Assembly (NCBI RefSeq): GCF_950295315.1
Contig: NC_080185.1
Location: 47,721,237-47,785,236, forward strand
Length of the DNA: 64,000 nt
Reading direction: 5' to 3'
DNA from: Erinaceus europaeus
Lineage: Eukaryota; Chordata; Mammalia; Eulipotyphla; Erinaceidae
Shown: positions 11,200 to 23,000 of the stretch, piece by piece
Layout: each line of letters starts with the position of its first letter
Position numbering within the stretch: position 1 is the first letter of the stretch
Notes under the pieces: generated by a model
The model's input: only the letters and a program-made list of their open reading frames with translations
Databases searched by the model: none
Told to the model about the DNA's origin: nothing
Position numbers and translations under genes: made by a program

Positions 11200-12150
11200 G
11201 CCAGGAATACCATGCTTAACTTTTTCCCTGGCAAGGCTACTGCTGTACCCAGACTGGGTCATTAGAAAGCCAGTCCAAGCACGGAGTTTGTTACAAACAG
11301 TGGCAGTTGGTATTGGGGTGCTAGTAAGATTTAGAATTCTCACAAGAGTGAGAGAGACTGCAGAGGTCCTCTGAGAAGGGAGGGTTCTGGAGCTTCCAGT
11401 TATAGAGATCAGAAGTAGAGAAAGACTGACAGACAAAGACTGTTGAGAGCTGATTCCCATAAGGAGGAATTTGCCAGTGGCAGGACAATTTCAGGTCTGG
11501 GAGACATCCATTCCTCTGGAGGCGGAGGGAGGTGATACTGATGGCCTCCATGAGTGTGGGGTGGAGAAAAAGGAAGGGGGTGAGTCCCTGGACTGACCAG
11601 GGGAGTCAAAGGCAGAGGAGGAGGTAGAAAGTCATCCAGAACACCAGGTTCCTAAACTGGAAGGTCAGATTTGGGGTCAGGATAGAGATCCTTCTTGGGA
11701 GGAGTTGGAGACCAAGACCAGTGAGGGTGACGCCACCTTGCTCTGGTTGATTCTTTGAGTTTTTCCCCCAAGAGGGTATAACCCCTTCTATAGGCAGATG
11801 GGTGAGGAGGATTTTAGAAGGGAAAAATGGCTTTAACCAGGATGGGCGTGACTCAACAATATCTATCCAGATTAAAATATTGGAGATCTGGACAGGATGT
11901 CCAGCTCTCCCTTGCCATTAACCAAGCACAACTTGTTTGACCTGGTAAGATAGGTTTAAATCTGTGCTGCCCTGACTAGGCCGCTCAACCCCAAAGGAGG
12001 GCCATTCCAACTCACACAAAGTTCTCAAGACAAAATGATTCACATTTGCACCGAGGTCTTTTCCTTTTTTCTCAAATACTGTCCAACGAGCCATCACAGC
12101 CTCTAAGACTGTCTCAGTCTTGGAACTCAACTGATGATGACTCCAATAAG
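11200..12150 (-). pseudogene. gag: Class I ERV gag remnant (matrix, p12, start of capsid)
   Basis: The minus-strand frame 12130-11918 shows a matrix segment with the L-E-W-P-S-F-G-V pattern typical of gammaretroviral Gag. It is followed by a D-L-N-x-x-x-x-V-K-Q-V-V pattern. Proline-rich sequence (11609-11410, including a run of four prolines) corresponds to p12. The capsid start (Y-N-W-K-x-x-N-P-P-F-S-E-D) lies near 11400-11360. An N-terminal M-G myristoylation start was not found, and the frame is lost after about 11320. Together with the capsid at 8290 this gives two partial, non-overlapping gags. Confidence 0.8.
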
Positions 12151-13091
12151 CCCCTAGGCCTCTGACTAGTCCAACTAGTCCCGGTAAGAGAAGAATGAAG
12201 AGACTTATGCCCTCTGCCTCTCTCTAAGAGAGGCCCAAGAGAGCCAGAGACTGCCACAGAAGTCTCCAAGCAGCATCCCTTGTGGGAATGGCTGTGTCCA
12301 GCGTTCCCAGGGAAGGCCAACCAACCTCTCTCCAAGAGAGGTTCAGAGCCCTCTGAACTCTTCCAAAAAGTTTAACAATGAATTCAACAAACAAAACGCA
12401 CTCATCCAAATCCAAGCAACTGGCCAGTCAAAAGCAAAACAAAACAAAACAAAAACAAAGAGAGAAGCATGCTGGAGATCAAAAGAAACAAGTATCAGAG
12501 CAGGCTGAAACAGAAACCTGCAGACCGAAGTAGTAGGAGGATAGAAAGCTGGTAGTCTAAAAGAGAAAAGAGGAGATGATGAGGAATCTGTTTCACGAAG
12601 GAGTAACAGAGGCCAAACCCCAAGTGAAAAGGAGAATGGTCAGGATAACCAGAATAACAAACAACAGAGAGTAATGCATGTGGACAGTAGGAAGGGAGAG
12701 GATAGAATCTTGAAATGGGTCAGAAACAAGGCAACATTCTCATGGGCACAAAGCCCATGAGGGATTCCCCTGAAACTCACCATAAGCCTGTCCTCCAAAT
12801 TTCAAGAGGTCTGGCAGCAGCCCTAGTGGCAAGTGCTGGCTGACAGGGTTATCAGTTTTTGTTGCTTCAAAACATGACAGCTTTGTTCAACACCCTAATT
12901 GGGCTGTAGGCAGAGGACCCAAAACCTTCCGGTCACACCAGGGAGCAGATGTGGCCAGAGACCCTCAGATTCTTTGAGCTGTACTTGTTCCTATGTGATG
13001 GACTCGGCTGACAAGGACAGGAAAGGACAGAAGAGAGGAAATTAGCTGTAAAGGTGGTCAGAGCTTCAGCCTTCCTGACTGGCTCGACAAA
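12150..13091 (-). other. Untranslated leader of the first minus-strand ERV
   Basis: About 940 bp separate the LTR end from gag matrix. On the minus strand a good splice-donor-like sequence ('tatggtgagttt') occurs near 12782, as expected for env splicing. The 18 bases after the LTR end ('tttgtcgagccagtcagg' region, 13091-13074) sit in PBS position but match no tRNA that I can name. No long ORF is present. Confidence 0.5.
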
Positions 13092-13723
13092 TGTTAAGTC
13101 ACTGCTGACCTGACCGAGCCCTATTACAGACTGAGATAGACACAGATAACACAGATAACAGGTGAAGATGAAGTTTTATCCAGATGAACACACAAGACAC
13201 ACATACAGGTGAACTATCAGTGCTGAAGGTTCACTAGCTGGGACAGATCCCTAGCTAGGAACCCCAGGCAACTCTGAGACCCCCTATTTATACTCTCAAG
13301 GGATGGGGGTTACACAAGCAGGATGTCTCAAGGGAAAACAGATGCACATTACATTCTAATCTTTGCCTTGAGCAAAGCCAAGGGCACATTCCACCCTAAT
13401 CTACCTAAACAGTACAATCCAGTCTCTATCTATGGCACTAATCTTTATCTCAGCAAAACAGGTGAAAAGAAGCAGAATGAGAACATTCAAATTTAAACTG
13501 TCACATAAACATTAATTTGCATCATCATCACTCTTGCAGGCTAGTTTCTATAGCTGCCCAGATGGCCTCGGGCATTCCCAGAGGAGAGATTAGCTTGTTT
13601 CTCAACTTTTACTGTCTTTACTTGAAAAGAAACAGGTCCCTAAAATGGAGGAACTCTCAAAACGGGAAGTTCTTGCTCTCAACAAAGGCACAGACACACA
13701 TATCCACCCACCCTACATGTACA
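13092..13723 (-). repeat. 5' LTR of the first minus-strand ERV
   Basis: On the minus strand this runs from TGTACATG (13723) to TTAACA (13092), about 632 bp. A TATA box (TATAAATA) is at 13285-13292 and a variant poly-A signal (GATAAAA) is near 13174-13180. Leader and gag follow in the same orientation. It does not resemble the LTR at 8330-8922, so the pair is not a matched set. Confidence 0.6.
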
Positions 13724-14387
13724 CCTTTTTTTTTTTTAGAAGTTGTGAGTACATGTTAAGGAAAATGTGTGAGGAAGAATAAGGCTAATGAGTAACATAG
13801 CACTTATAATAGTAACTATGATTCATTCCCAGGTATAGTTGGATTCAGAGGAAGGAACATCACTGGGTGGGGATGTCAACTTGCTTCTCTGGCAAGTAGA
13901 TGCAGGATGGACAGTCTTGAAGTCTGACTGTAGCAGAGCTTTCTTAGGTTTCTTAGGGTGACTTGGAGTCATGTCCACACAGGTTGAAAAGACATTCTGT
14001 CCTACAATTTATTAAAGGAATATGTAAATAAACTAGTGAAGTAATTTGATTGAGGTAAAGAATGTGGATATGGACCAATGAAATAACCTGATGGAGGTTG
14101 CCATTCTATTTCAGTGAGAAGGAACCTGAGAACTGGGTTGGGTCAGAGGAGTGGCTCTTATATAACAACTGTTGTGTTTATTTGTTTGTTTTTCTCACAC
14201 CAAATCTTATTTGGGGGCTCATGCATACTAATATTTTTAAATTTTTTATTTATAAAAAGGAACAGAAAACTGACTTGGATATCATCTTTAGTGAGATAAT
14301 ACTTTACAAATAAATAAATACAATCTCATCAGATTCCTTCAAGTGTAAAATGAGTTTTGGTGCTTTAGGTTTTTGCCCTATATATTT
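13724..14387. other. Sequence upstream of the LTR, unassigned
   Basis: A T-run (13727-13738) abuts the LTR and would be a polypurine tract on the minus strand. A minus-strand frame of about 50 codons, rich in Lys/Pro/Ser, lies near 13980-13830. I see no recognisable gene. It may be older ERV debris. Confidence 0.25.
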
Positions 14388-14577
14388 TTTATTTTTAAGA
14401 TGAGAGAAAGACAGAGAGAGAGAGAGAGAGGTGGGGTGCGGGGGTGGGTGGAGAGGAAGAGAGAGAGAGCAGAGCACTGCTCAGCTTTTCCTTATGGTCC
14501 TGCTGAAGATTGAATTTGGGAGCCTCAGGCATGAAAGTCTTTTGTATAACCATTATGCTGTCTCCCCTACTCACCCT
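14388..14577 (-). repeat. tRNA-derived SINE, short family
   Basis: Reverse orientation: a T-rich end at 14388-14398, a (GA)n-rich body, a motif shared with 38242-38395 ('agagcactgctcagct'), and a tRNA-like head with a weakened B box near 14507-14520. Confidence 0.6.
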
Positions 14578-15110
14578 CACTCATTCTTTTACTTTAATAT
14601 TCTTTGAATTTTGGTAAACTTTTAAACTCATTTTATAATGCTTATATACACACACTAGATTTTTTTGTATTTGTTTTATATGAATGTTTAGTCAGGTCAC
14701 CGAATTCTCTATTTAACAAAAACAGTGTACATCTGTACCTATCAACTTCCCCACTTTTAATTTTCTCAATACTCAGCCTATAATTTTAGTGTACAACTTG
14801 CAGGCTCTTAAAAAATGAAAATATATTGAGAATATATGCTTGGAATCCACCTTTTATAAGTTTTTGTTATCTTAGCATTCATTAATAATTATTAATTTGT
14901 TTTCTTTTCTCCCAGAGTGCTTTGTATTGAGCGGGGCAACAGATCAGGTGTTTGTGAATGTTTAGAAGTTATTATGTGGGTCTTATACTTGTAAAAAACA
15001 TGATGTTTAGAAAGAAATTATAATATCTATAAAATGAAGATTTTTCCTAATGATTTTGAACAGAATACTTCAGTTCTTATTTATTTACTTATTTTATTAT
15101 ATATAAATAT
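14578..15110. other. AT-rich unique sequence
   Basis: No repeat, ORF or regulatory element was recognised in this stretch. Confidence 0.4.
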
Positions 15111-15114
15111 TTGA

Positions 15115-15320
15115 ATTGAAGCAACACATCTTTCAATGTACACTGACCCAGGTTCAAGCCCCTGGTTCCCACCTGCAAGAGGAAAGCTTCACAAGTGGTA
15201 AAGCAGAGTTGCAAGTGTTTCTCTGTCTTACTCCCTCTCTGCCTCTGCTTTCCCTCTTAATTTCTGGCTGTCTCTATCCAATAAATAGATAAAAATAATA
15301 AAAATAATAAAAGAAGAAAT
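15115..15320 (+). repeat. tRNA-derived SINE
   Basis: The head contains B box 'ggttcaagccc' near 15151-15161. A body of the same type as the 49590 copy follows, then an (AAAAT)n tail to about 15320. It adjoins the old L1 fragment that follows. Confidence 0.6.
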
Positions 15321-15550
15321 CAAACTATCACTCTTTCCTGATGATGTGGTATTATACCTAGAAAACCCCCAAATACTCCATCAAAAAAAAAAAAAAACTA
15401 CTGAAAATAATAAATTCAGAAGAGTAGCAAGATACAACATCAATACACATAAATCTGTGGCCTTTCTGTATAAATAAGGACCCAGAGGTAAGGGAAATAA
15501 AAGACTCAATCTCATTTACAATTGAACCCAAAAAGATCAGATACCTTGGG

Positions 15551-16281
15551 AGCTGGGCGGTAGTTCAGTGGGTTAAGCACACGTGGCACAAAGCGCAAGG
15601 ACTGGTGAAAGGATCCCGGTTAGAGCCCCAGCTCCCCGCCTGCAGGGGAGCCGCCTCACAGGTGGTGAAGCAGTTCTGCAGTGTTGTTGTGCGTGGGCCA
15701 CGGAGAAGAGATAGAGGGGGTCCGGAGCGAAGAGGAAACACAAATCTTTATTTGCACTGGCACCTCAGAGTTGGGTGCTAGAGAGGCTAGTGGAGGTAGT
15801 GAAAATGGCCACCTCACGCAGTAACCTTTCCTGCGTCTGAACACCAGAGTGAAGCGCTGGCAAGAGATCGAGGTGCGGAAGAAGAAAGGCTTTTATAGGA
15901 GTAGCTTTCGTGAGAATGGGAAGGGGGAGGAGTAACCATAGCACTCCAGGATAGGATAATAACTCTCGTGAGAATGGGAGGGGGGAGGAGTAACCAAAGC
16001 ACTCCAAATATCGCAGGGATATAGACAATGCCCTGAGGGCACAACATGGCTGAACAGGCACTCCAACAATGTCCCAACTCTCCCGGGAACTAGCAATAGC
16101 CTGAGGGGACAGCATGGCAGATGTGACTGCATCGGCATAATTTCCCAGCATGCAGGTGTCTGTCTTTCTCCCCCCCCCCCCCCCCCGCGTCTTCTCCTCA
16201 TCTTTCCATTTCTCCCTGTCCTATACAACAATGACAACATCAAGGGCAACAAAAGGGAATAAATTGAAAAAAATAAAAAAT
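15551..16281 (+). repeat. Long-family tRNA-derived SINE split by a solo LTR
   Basis: The two parts, 15551-15681 and 16156-16281, together form a full SINE. The tRNA-like head has A-box and B-box-like sequence ('ggttagagcccc' near 15618). The body holds 'gctccccgcctgcagggg', a C-run lies at 16171-16186, and the tail is A-rich. A 19-bp TSD with one mismatch (15532-15550 and 16282-16300) shows it inserted into the old L1. Confidence 0.9.
15682..16150 (-). repeat. Solo LTR (469 bp) inside a SINE
   Basis: The insert runs from TG to CA and is flanked by a perfect 5-bp TSD, TGCAG (15677-15681 and 16151-16155). On the minus strand it has a TATA box ('cctataaaagcc', near 15888-15900) and a poly-A signal AATAAA near 15748-15753, about 70 bp before its 3' end. 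A ~57-bp tandem repeat ('cgtgagaatggga...') lies at 15909-16015. No internal proviral sequence remains, so LTR-LTR recombination probably removed it. Confidence 0.85.
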
Positions 16282-18084
16282 AAAGATCAAATACCTTGGG
16301 GTGAATTTCATGAAGAAGGTGAAGGACCTTTACAACTAAAATTATAGGATATTGCTAAAATAAATACAGAAGAATACACAGAAGTAGAAGAATATTCCTT
16401 GTTTCAGGACTAGAAGAATAAACATTATTAAAGTGGCAAGCGGCCGTTCTACCAAAAGCAACCTATAATTTTAATGCATTCCTTATAAAAATTCCAGTGG
16501 CATTTTTCAAGCAAATTGAAGAACTCATCAAAAAATTTGTGTGGAACCACAAATTGCAAAAATGATTATGAGAAAAAAGGAAAAATATAGAGGTATCACA
16601 TTCCCCAACTTCATTTTATACTACAAAAGTGATAGTAATTAAAATATGTTACTGGAATAAAAATGAACACTTAAATCAATGGAGCAGAACTGAAACCTCA
16701 GAAATGAGCCCACACATATACAACAACTTAATATTTGGCAAAGGGTCCAAAACCATTCAATGGGGTAAAGGTCTCTTCAGCAGATGGTGCTGGCAAAATT
16801 GGACAGCCATATGTAGAAAAAAGTGAAATTAGACCACCACCTAACACCATTCACCAAAGCCAAATCAAAATGGACTGAAGGTCTAGATATTAGACCAGAA
16901 ACTCTAAAATTCATGCAAGAAAATGTTGGTGAAATTTTGCAGGACCTTCACATCAAAGATGTATTTGGAGACTCAACCCTTTGGGCATTGGAAATGAAAA
17001 CAAGAATAAAAAATTACATGAAACTTAAAAGCTTCCACACATGGAAAGCAAACTCCACAAGGATAACCAGACAACCGAGTAAATGGGAGAAGATACTTGC
17101 ACATCACAGAAGAGACAAGGGACTGACATCAAACATCTATACAGAATTGGTACAGATTTATGAAAGAAGCACAAGTTACCCAATTAAAAAGTGGGCCAAA
17201 GAACTAAACAGACAGTTTTCTAAACAAGAGATACATATGGCCCACAGACATATGAATAAATGATTCACTTCACTTATGGTTAGATAAATAAAATTAAAAC
17301 CACAATTTAGTTTTTAATAATAATAAACAAAAAAAACCTGTAAAAAAAACTATGTTGAGATACCATCTCACATCTGAGAGGATGATTTCCATCAACAAAT
17401 CAGGAAATGACAGGCATTGGGACGGTTGTAGAGAAAAGGGAATTCTGCTTCACTGCTGGTGGGAATGCACACTGGTACATTCCCTTTGGAAAACTGCATG
17501 GACAATCCTTAAGCAAATCAGAATGGAATTACCTTATGACCCAACAATATCACTCTTAGGTTTTTTTTCAGTGCACATCAAGCACTAATTAGAAAGGACA
17601 TATGCACCCTTATGTTCATAGCTGCATTATTTACAATAGCCAAAGAGTGGAATTAGCCTAGATGCCTGACATCAGATGACTGGCTAAAGAAGTCATGGGA
17701 TATATATTCCACAGAATACTACTTTGCAATAAAAAATATGATATTGTGTCCTTTGAGACAAAATGGATAGAACTGGAGGTGATTATGCTTAGGAAATAAG
17801 TAAAGAGATGAAAGACAGCTACCTGGTGGTTTCATTCATATGTGAACTCTATAGATCTGATTAACATAAATTTGTAAAAAAAAAATCCAAACAAAAAAGA
17901 AGCAAGAAAACTGTAAAACTTATGAGAACTACGGTGGTTATTTTGGGGAGGTAGAAGGGTAGAGATATAGAACTGTAGTGGTGAGTGTGATGTAGAACTA
18001 TAAATTGTAATCTTATAGTCTTATAACAATTAATAAAAATGAAAAAAAATAAATTAAAAAAACAAAAAGAATCAATGCAAATTT

Positions 18085-19099
18085 GGGGGGTTCCCGGAAG
18101 ATGGCTGACTGAGAAGCTGCTAGTGGCTTGAGCTCTTACCACATCTTCTGGAAACGGTAGGATTTTCTGCCTTTAGTAGGCCAGTCAATAAGGGATCCTA
18201 GTGGTGACATCAAGGAGGTGACTATAACTTAATTTGGGTCAAGAAATAGAGTAGAAAAAAAGGGAACAATTTTTTTTCCTTTTAATTATTAAGGACACCG
18301 CCTCCCCCATCCCCCCCACCCTTAACCAGTCCCTGGGGACCAACTTCTAGCAGAATCCCCTGCTGAGCTTCTGTCTTTACCAAATTCCTGTCCCATCAGG
18401 GAGTATCATTCATTCTAAGTCTATACCCTTCTGAAACCTCTGGCCTTTTTTCTTTCTAAGTAGCCAACCCCCCCACCTCACCCCTCATAGCTAATTAAAT
18501 AATTAAAAATAAATAAATAAATTTAAAAAACTATTTCCTTTCACCGCTCTTTTATGACTGACCTTTTTCTTATCTTTTTCTTTCTTCTCTCTCTCTTTTT
18601 TCATTCTTTTTCTCATTCTTTTCATCCTTTCTTCCTTAATCCTACAGCTCCCAAAGCTACAGGCCCCAGCCCCCACACCACCAAACAGTGTGTTTTTTTG
18701 AATTCACTGATACACATTTGGGAATTATTTTGGGGAAGAATTCTGACTCAGACTGGACTTTCTATGTGTGTATCTCTGCTCTAGCTCCATTTCCCCTCTT
18801 GTTACCCCTAGAATATACAGTGGATAGTAGACTTGCATAACTGTCTATTCTTGCTATCTCTTCTTTTTTTTTTTTCTCTTTCTTCTTCACTGGATTTGGT
18901 TCTTTCACGGACTGGAGAAGTTGTTTGGCTAACTGGTAGTGATTAAACTGCTCCAATACTTGCTTCAGTTGATACTGTAATTCCTGAGGTTGGTGAGTGT
19001 AATTGTCATAAAGGTATTTAGTACAGTGTTGCTTGTACTCAAGACACAAGAACTGAGGAACAACAGAGCATAAAAAAAAGAAACACATAAATCAAAAAA
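18085..19099 (+). promoter_or_regulatory. L1 5' UTR (internal promoter region)
   Basis: It begins with a G-run, then 'cccggaagatggctgactgag'. The 'aagatggc' core is the kind of YY1-type site found at the start of other L1 promoters. A pyrimidine-rich section (18540-18640) follows. The first ~170 bp recur twice, with higher CpG, at 54240 and 54676. An antisense open frame of 108 codons occupies 19088-18762. Confidence 0.8.
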
Positions 19100-20016
19100 A
19101 TGGGTAGATCAAAAACAAATAAAACTGCTACTCCAATGAATGAAGACAAGAGCCCAGAAGAAACTACAAATCAGCCAGAAGTAACCATAGATAAGAAAAG
19201 TATGCAAGCAATAATAAACTTATTAATCACAGAAATGAAAACAACATTGGAGGAAAGGAATGGCAGTATTAGGGAAACAACAGTTGAGACCCCCCCAGGG
19301 AAAATACTGATTATCTGGAGGCAATTAGAGAACTGAAAGCTGAAATAGCTGTAATGAAGAAAGAAGCTGAGGCAAGGGAAAGCAGACTAACAGAAGCAGA
19401 AAACAGAATTAGTCAGACAGAGGATGAGCTAGAGAAAACGAAGAAAGAGGTGAAAGAGCTTAAAAAGAGATTGAGAAACACTGAAAACAACAACAGAGAC
19501 ATATGGGATGATCTCAAAAGAAGTAATATTCGCATAATTGGCCTGCCAGAGGAAGAAAGAGAGGAAGGGGAAGCAAACATTCTAGAGGAAATAATACAAG
19601 AAAACTTACCAGACCTGAATAACAGAAATGACATCAAGATTCAAGAGGCCCAGAGAGTACCAAACAGAATCAACCCAGACATGAAGACACCAAGATACAT
19701 CATAATCACAATGAGAAGAAGTCAGGATAAAGAAAGGATCCTAAAGGCTGCAAGAGAGAAACAAAAAGTCACATACAAGGGAAAACCCATAAAGTTATCT
19801 GCAGACTTCTCCACTCAAACTCTAAAAGCCAGAAGAGAATGACAAGATATCTATCGAGCCCTGAATGAAAAAGGGTTTCAACCAAGGATAATATATCCTG
19901 GTAGACTTTCATTGAAACTAGATGGAGGGATCAAAACCTTCTTAGACAAACAACAGTTAAAGGAGGCAACCATCACCAAACAGGACCTGAAAGAGGTTCT
20001 AAAAGACCTCTTATAA
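19100..20016 (+). pseudogene. L1 ORF1 (RNA-binding protein), one frameshift
   Basis: ORF1p coats L1 RNA as a trimer and acts as a nucleic-acid chaperone. The ATG at 19100 begins a Lys/Thr/Glu-rich N-terminus open to a TGA at 19334-19336. The frame that continues the protein starts before 19354. A single-base loss after a C-run (19290-19296) would explain the shift. The coiled coil covers about 19354-19500 (E/K/L-rich heptads), followed by an RRM-like core (R-I-I-G-L-P-E motif near 19533-19555). The same frame has a TGA at 19840-19842 before the expected end at the TAA 20014-20016. Two lesions make it non-functional. Confidence 0.85.
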
Positions 20017-20079
20017 ACAAGAACATCACTACAATACTGGCAATATATCAGAGCAAACAAAAAAGTTTTTTTTGAACAA

Positions 20080-23000
20080 TGGCACTACAATAAATTAAAT
20101 CCATAATATAAATCAATGTCAATGGCTTAAATTCACCCATCAAAAGGCAAGAGTTGGGGGATGGATCAGAAAACATAATACAACCATATGCTGCTAGCAA
20201 GAATCCCAGCTGTCACAACAAGATAAACACAGACTTAAAGTGAAAGGATGGAAAACTATCATACAGGCTAACGGACCACAAAAAAGGGCAGGAACAGCCA
20301 TTCTCATCTCAGACACGATAGATTTTAAATTAAATAAAGTGATAAAAGATAGGCAAGGACATTACATAATGATTAGAGGATCAAGCAGCCAAGAAGACTT
20401 AACAATCATTAACATCTCTGCATCCAATGAGGAACCATCTAAATACGTCAAGCACTTACTGAAAGAATTTCAAAAATACATCAATAGTAATACAATAATA
20501 GTGGGAGACTTCAATACCTCACTCTCACAGTTAAACAGATCAAAAAAGCAGAGAACCAATAAAGATACAAGAGAATTGAATGAAGAGATTGACAGACTAA
20601 ACCTCTTGGACATTTTCAGAGTCCTTCATCCCAAAAAACTGGAATACACCTTCTTTTCAAATCCACATAACACATACTCAAGGATAGACCACATGTTAGG
20701 CCACAAAGACAGCATCAATAAATTCAAGAGCATCGAAATCATCCCTACTATCTTCTCAGACCACAGTGGAGTAAAACTAACATTTCACAACAGACAGACA
20801 ACTATTAAAATACACAGAATTTGGAAACTAAACAACATATTCCTTAAGAACCACTGGGTCAGAGATTGACTCAAGCAGGAAATTCGAATGTTCCTGGAAA
20901 CAAACGAAAATGAAGACACAACCTATCAAAATATTTGGGACACAGCTAAAGCAGTACTGAGAGGGAAACTTATAGCCATACAGTCACATATTAAACACCA
21001 AGAAGAAGCTCAAATGAACAACCTTATTGCACACCTCAAGGACTTAGAGGAAGAGGAACAAAGGAACCCTAAAGCATCCAGAAGGACAGAAATCACTAAA
21101 GTTAGAGCAGAAATAAATAACGTCGAAAATAAAAGAACTATACAAAAGATCAATGAAGCCAAATGTTGGTTCTTTGAAAGATTAAACAAAATTGACAAAA
21201 CCCTAGCCAGACTCACCAAACAAAAAAGAGAGAAGACTCAAATTAATAGAATTGTAAACGATGGAGGAGATATCACAACTGACACCACAGAAATCCAGAG
21301 AATCCTGCGAAACTTCTATAAAGAACTATACGCCACCAAACTAGAGAATCTGGAAGAAATGGAACAATTCCGAGAAGCATATGCCCTTCCAAAACTGAAC
21401 CAAGAAGAACTACAAAATCTAAATGCACCAGTCACAGACAAGGAAATTTAAACCGTTATTAAGAACCTCCCCAACAACAAAAGTCCTGGACCAGATGGCT
21501 TCACAAACGAATTCTACAAAACTTTCAGGAAACAGTTAGTACCCATAATTCTTAAGCTTTTCCATAAGATTGAAGAAACAGGAATACTCCCTTCCACCTT
21601 CTATAAAGCCAACATCACCCTGATACCAAAAGCTGATAGGGACATAACAAAAAAGGAAAACTACAGACCAATATCTCTGATGAACATAGATGCCAAAATA
21701 TTAAACAAGATCTTGGCCAAGCGGATACAGCAACATATCAAAAAGATTGTTCATCACGACCAAGTGGGATTCATCCCAGGAATGCAAGGCTGGTGCAACA
21801 TAAGTAAGTCAATAAATGTCATTCACCACATCAATAAAAGCAAACCCAAAAACCACATGATTATCTCAATAGATGCAGAGAAAGCCTTTGACAAAATAAA
21901 ACACCCATTAATGCTCAAAACTCTACATAAAATGGGAATAGATGGGAAATTCCTCAAGATAGTGGAGGCTATATATAGCAAACCTACAGCCAACATCATA
22001 CTCAATCGACAGAAGCTGAAAGCATTCCTGCTCAGATCAGGGACTAGACAGGGCTGTCCAATGTCACCACTACTCTTCAACATAGTATTGGAAGTTCTTG
22101 CCATAGCAATCAGGCAAGAGAAAGAAATCAAAGGAATACAGATTGGAAGGGAATAAGTCAAGCTCTCACTATTTGCAGATGATATGATAGTATACATAGA
22201 AACACCTAAAGAATCCAGCAGAAAACTACTGGAAGTTATTAGGCAATATAGCAAGGTATGAGGCTACAAAATCAATGTACAAAAATCAGTGGCATTTCTT
22301 TATGCAAACATTAATCTGAAGAAGACATCCAGAAATCACTTCTGTTTACTGTTTCAGCAAAATCAATCAAATACCTAGGAATAAAGTTGACCAAAGAAGT
22401 GAAAGACTTGTATGCTGAAAACTATGAGTCACTACTCAAGGAAATAGAAACTGATACCAAGAAAATGGAAAGATATCCCATGCTCATGGATTGGAAGAAT
22501 AAATATCATCAAAATGAATATTCTCCCCAGAGCCATATACAAATTTAACACAATACCCATCAAAGTTCCACCAAGCTTCTTTAAGAGAATAGAACAAACA
22601 CTACAATCATTTATCTGGAACATGAAAACACCTAGAATTGCCAAAACCATCTTAAGGAAAAGAAACAGAAATGGAGGCATCACACTCCCAGACCTTAAAC
22701 TATATTATAAAGCCATCATCATCAAAACAGCATGGTACTGGAACAAAAATAAGCACACAGACCAGTGGAACAGAATTGAAAGCCAAGAAATAAATCCCAA
22801 CACCTATAGACATCTAATCTTTGATAAGGGGGCCCAAAGGATTAAATGGAAGAAGGAGGCTCTCTTCTATAAATGGTGCTGGGAAAACTGGGTTGTAACA
22901 TGCCGAAGAATGAAATTGAACAACTTTATCTCACCAGAAACAAAAATCAACTCCAAATGGATCAAGGACCTGGATGTCAGACCATAAACAATCAAATACT

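Larger units (their letters stand above)
15321..17815 (+). pseudogene. Old L1 ORF2 fragment, broken
   Basis: The first part (about 15321-15545) encodes the RT region with a degraded F-x-D-D box near 15337-15348. After the SINE, open pieces at 16629-16826, 16823-17263 and 17352-17588 cover the Z and C-terminal domains, with a W-C-W-x-N-W patch and a cysteine-rich [10 protein letters not shown] segment. Frameshifts and stops separate the pieces. The endonuclease and early RT regions are absent. Confidence 0.85.
15321..18060 (+). mobile_element. Old L1 (ORF2 C-terminal half and 3' end), interrupted by a SINE
   Basis: The two halves, 15321-15550 and 16301-18060, join at a 19-bp TSD around the SINE. 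The sequence is an older L1 than the one at 18.1 kb. Its ORF2 pieces are diverged, its 3' UTR is short (about 250 bp after the coding end near 17810), and an A-rich tail ends at about 18060. The young full-length L1 then inserted directly into or beside this tail. Confidence 0.85.

Noticed and set aside
15765..16252. Three overlapping minus-strand ORFs of 87-128 codons
   Set aside because: They lie inside the solo LTR and SINE and are opened by the 57-bp tandem repeat. There is no homology or start context.
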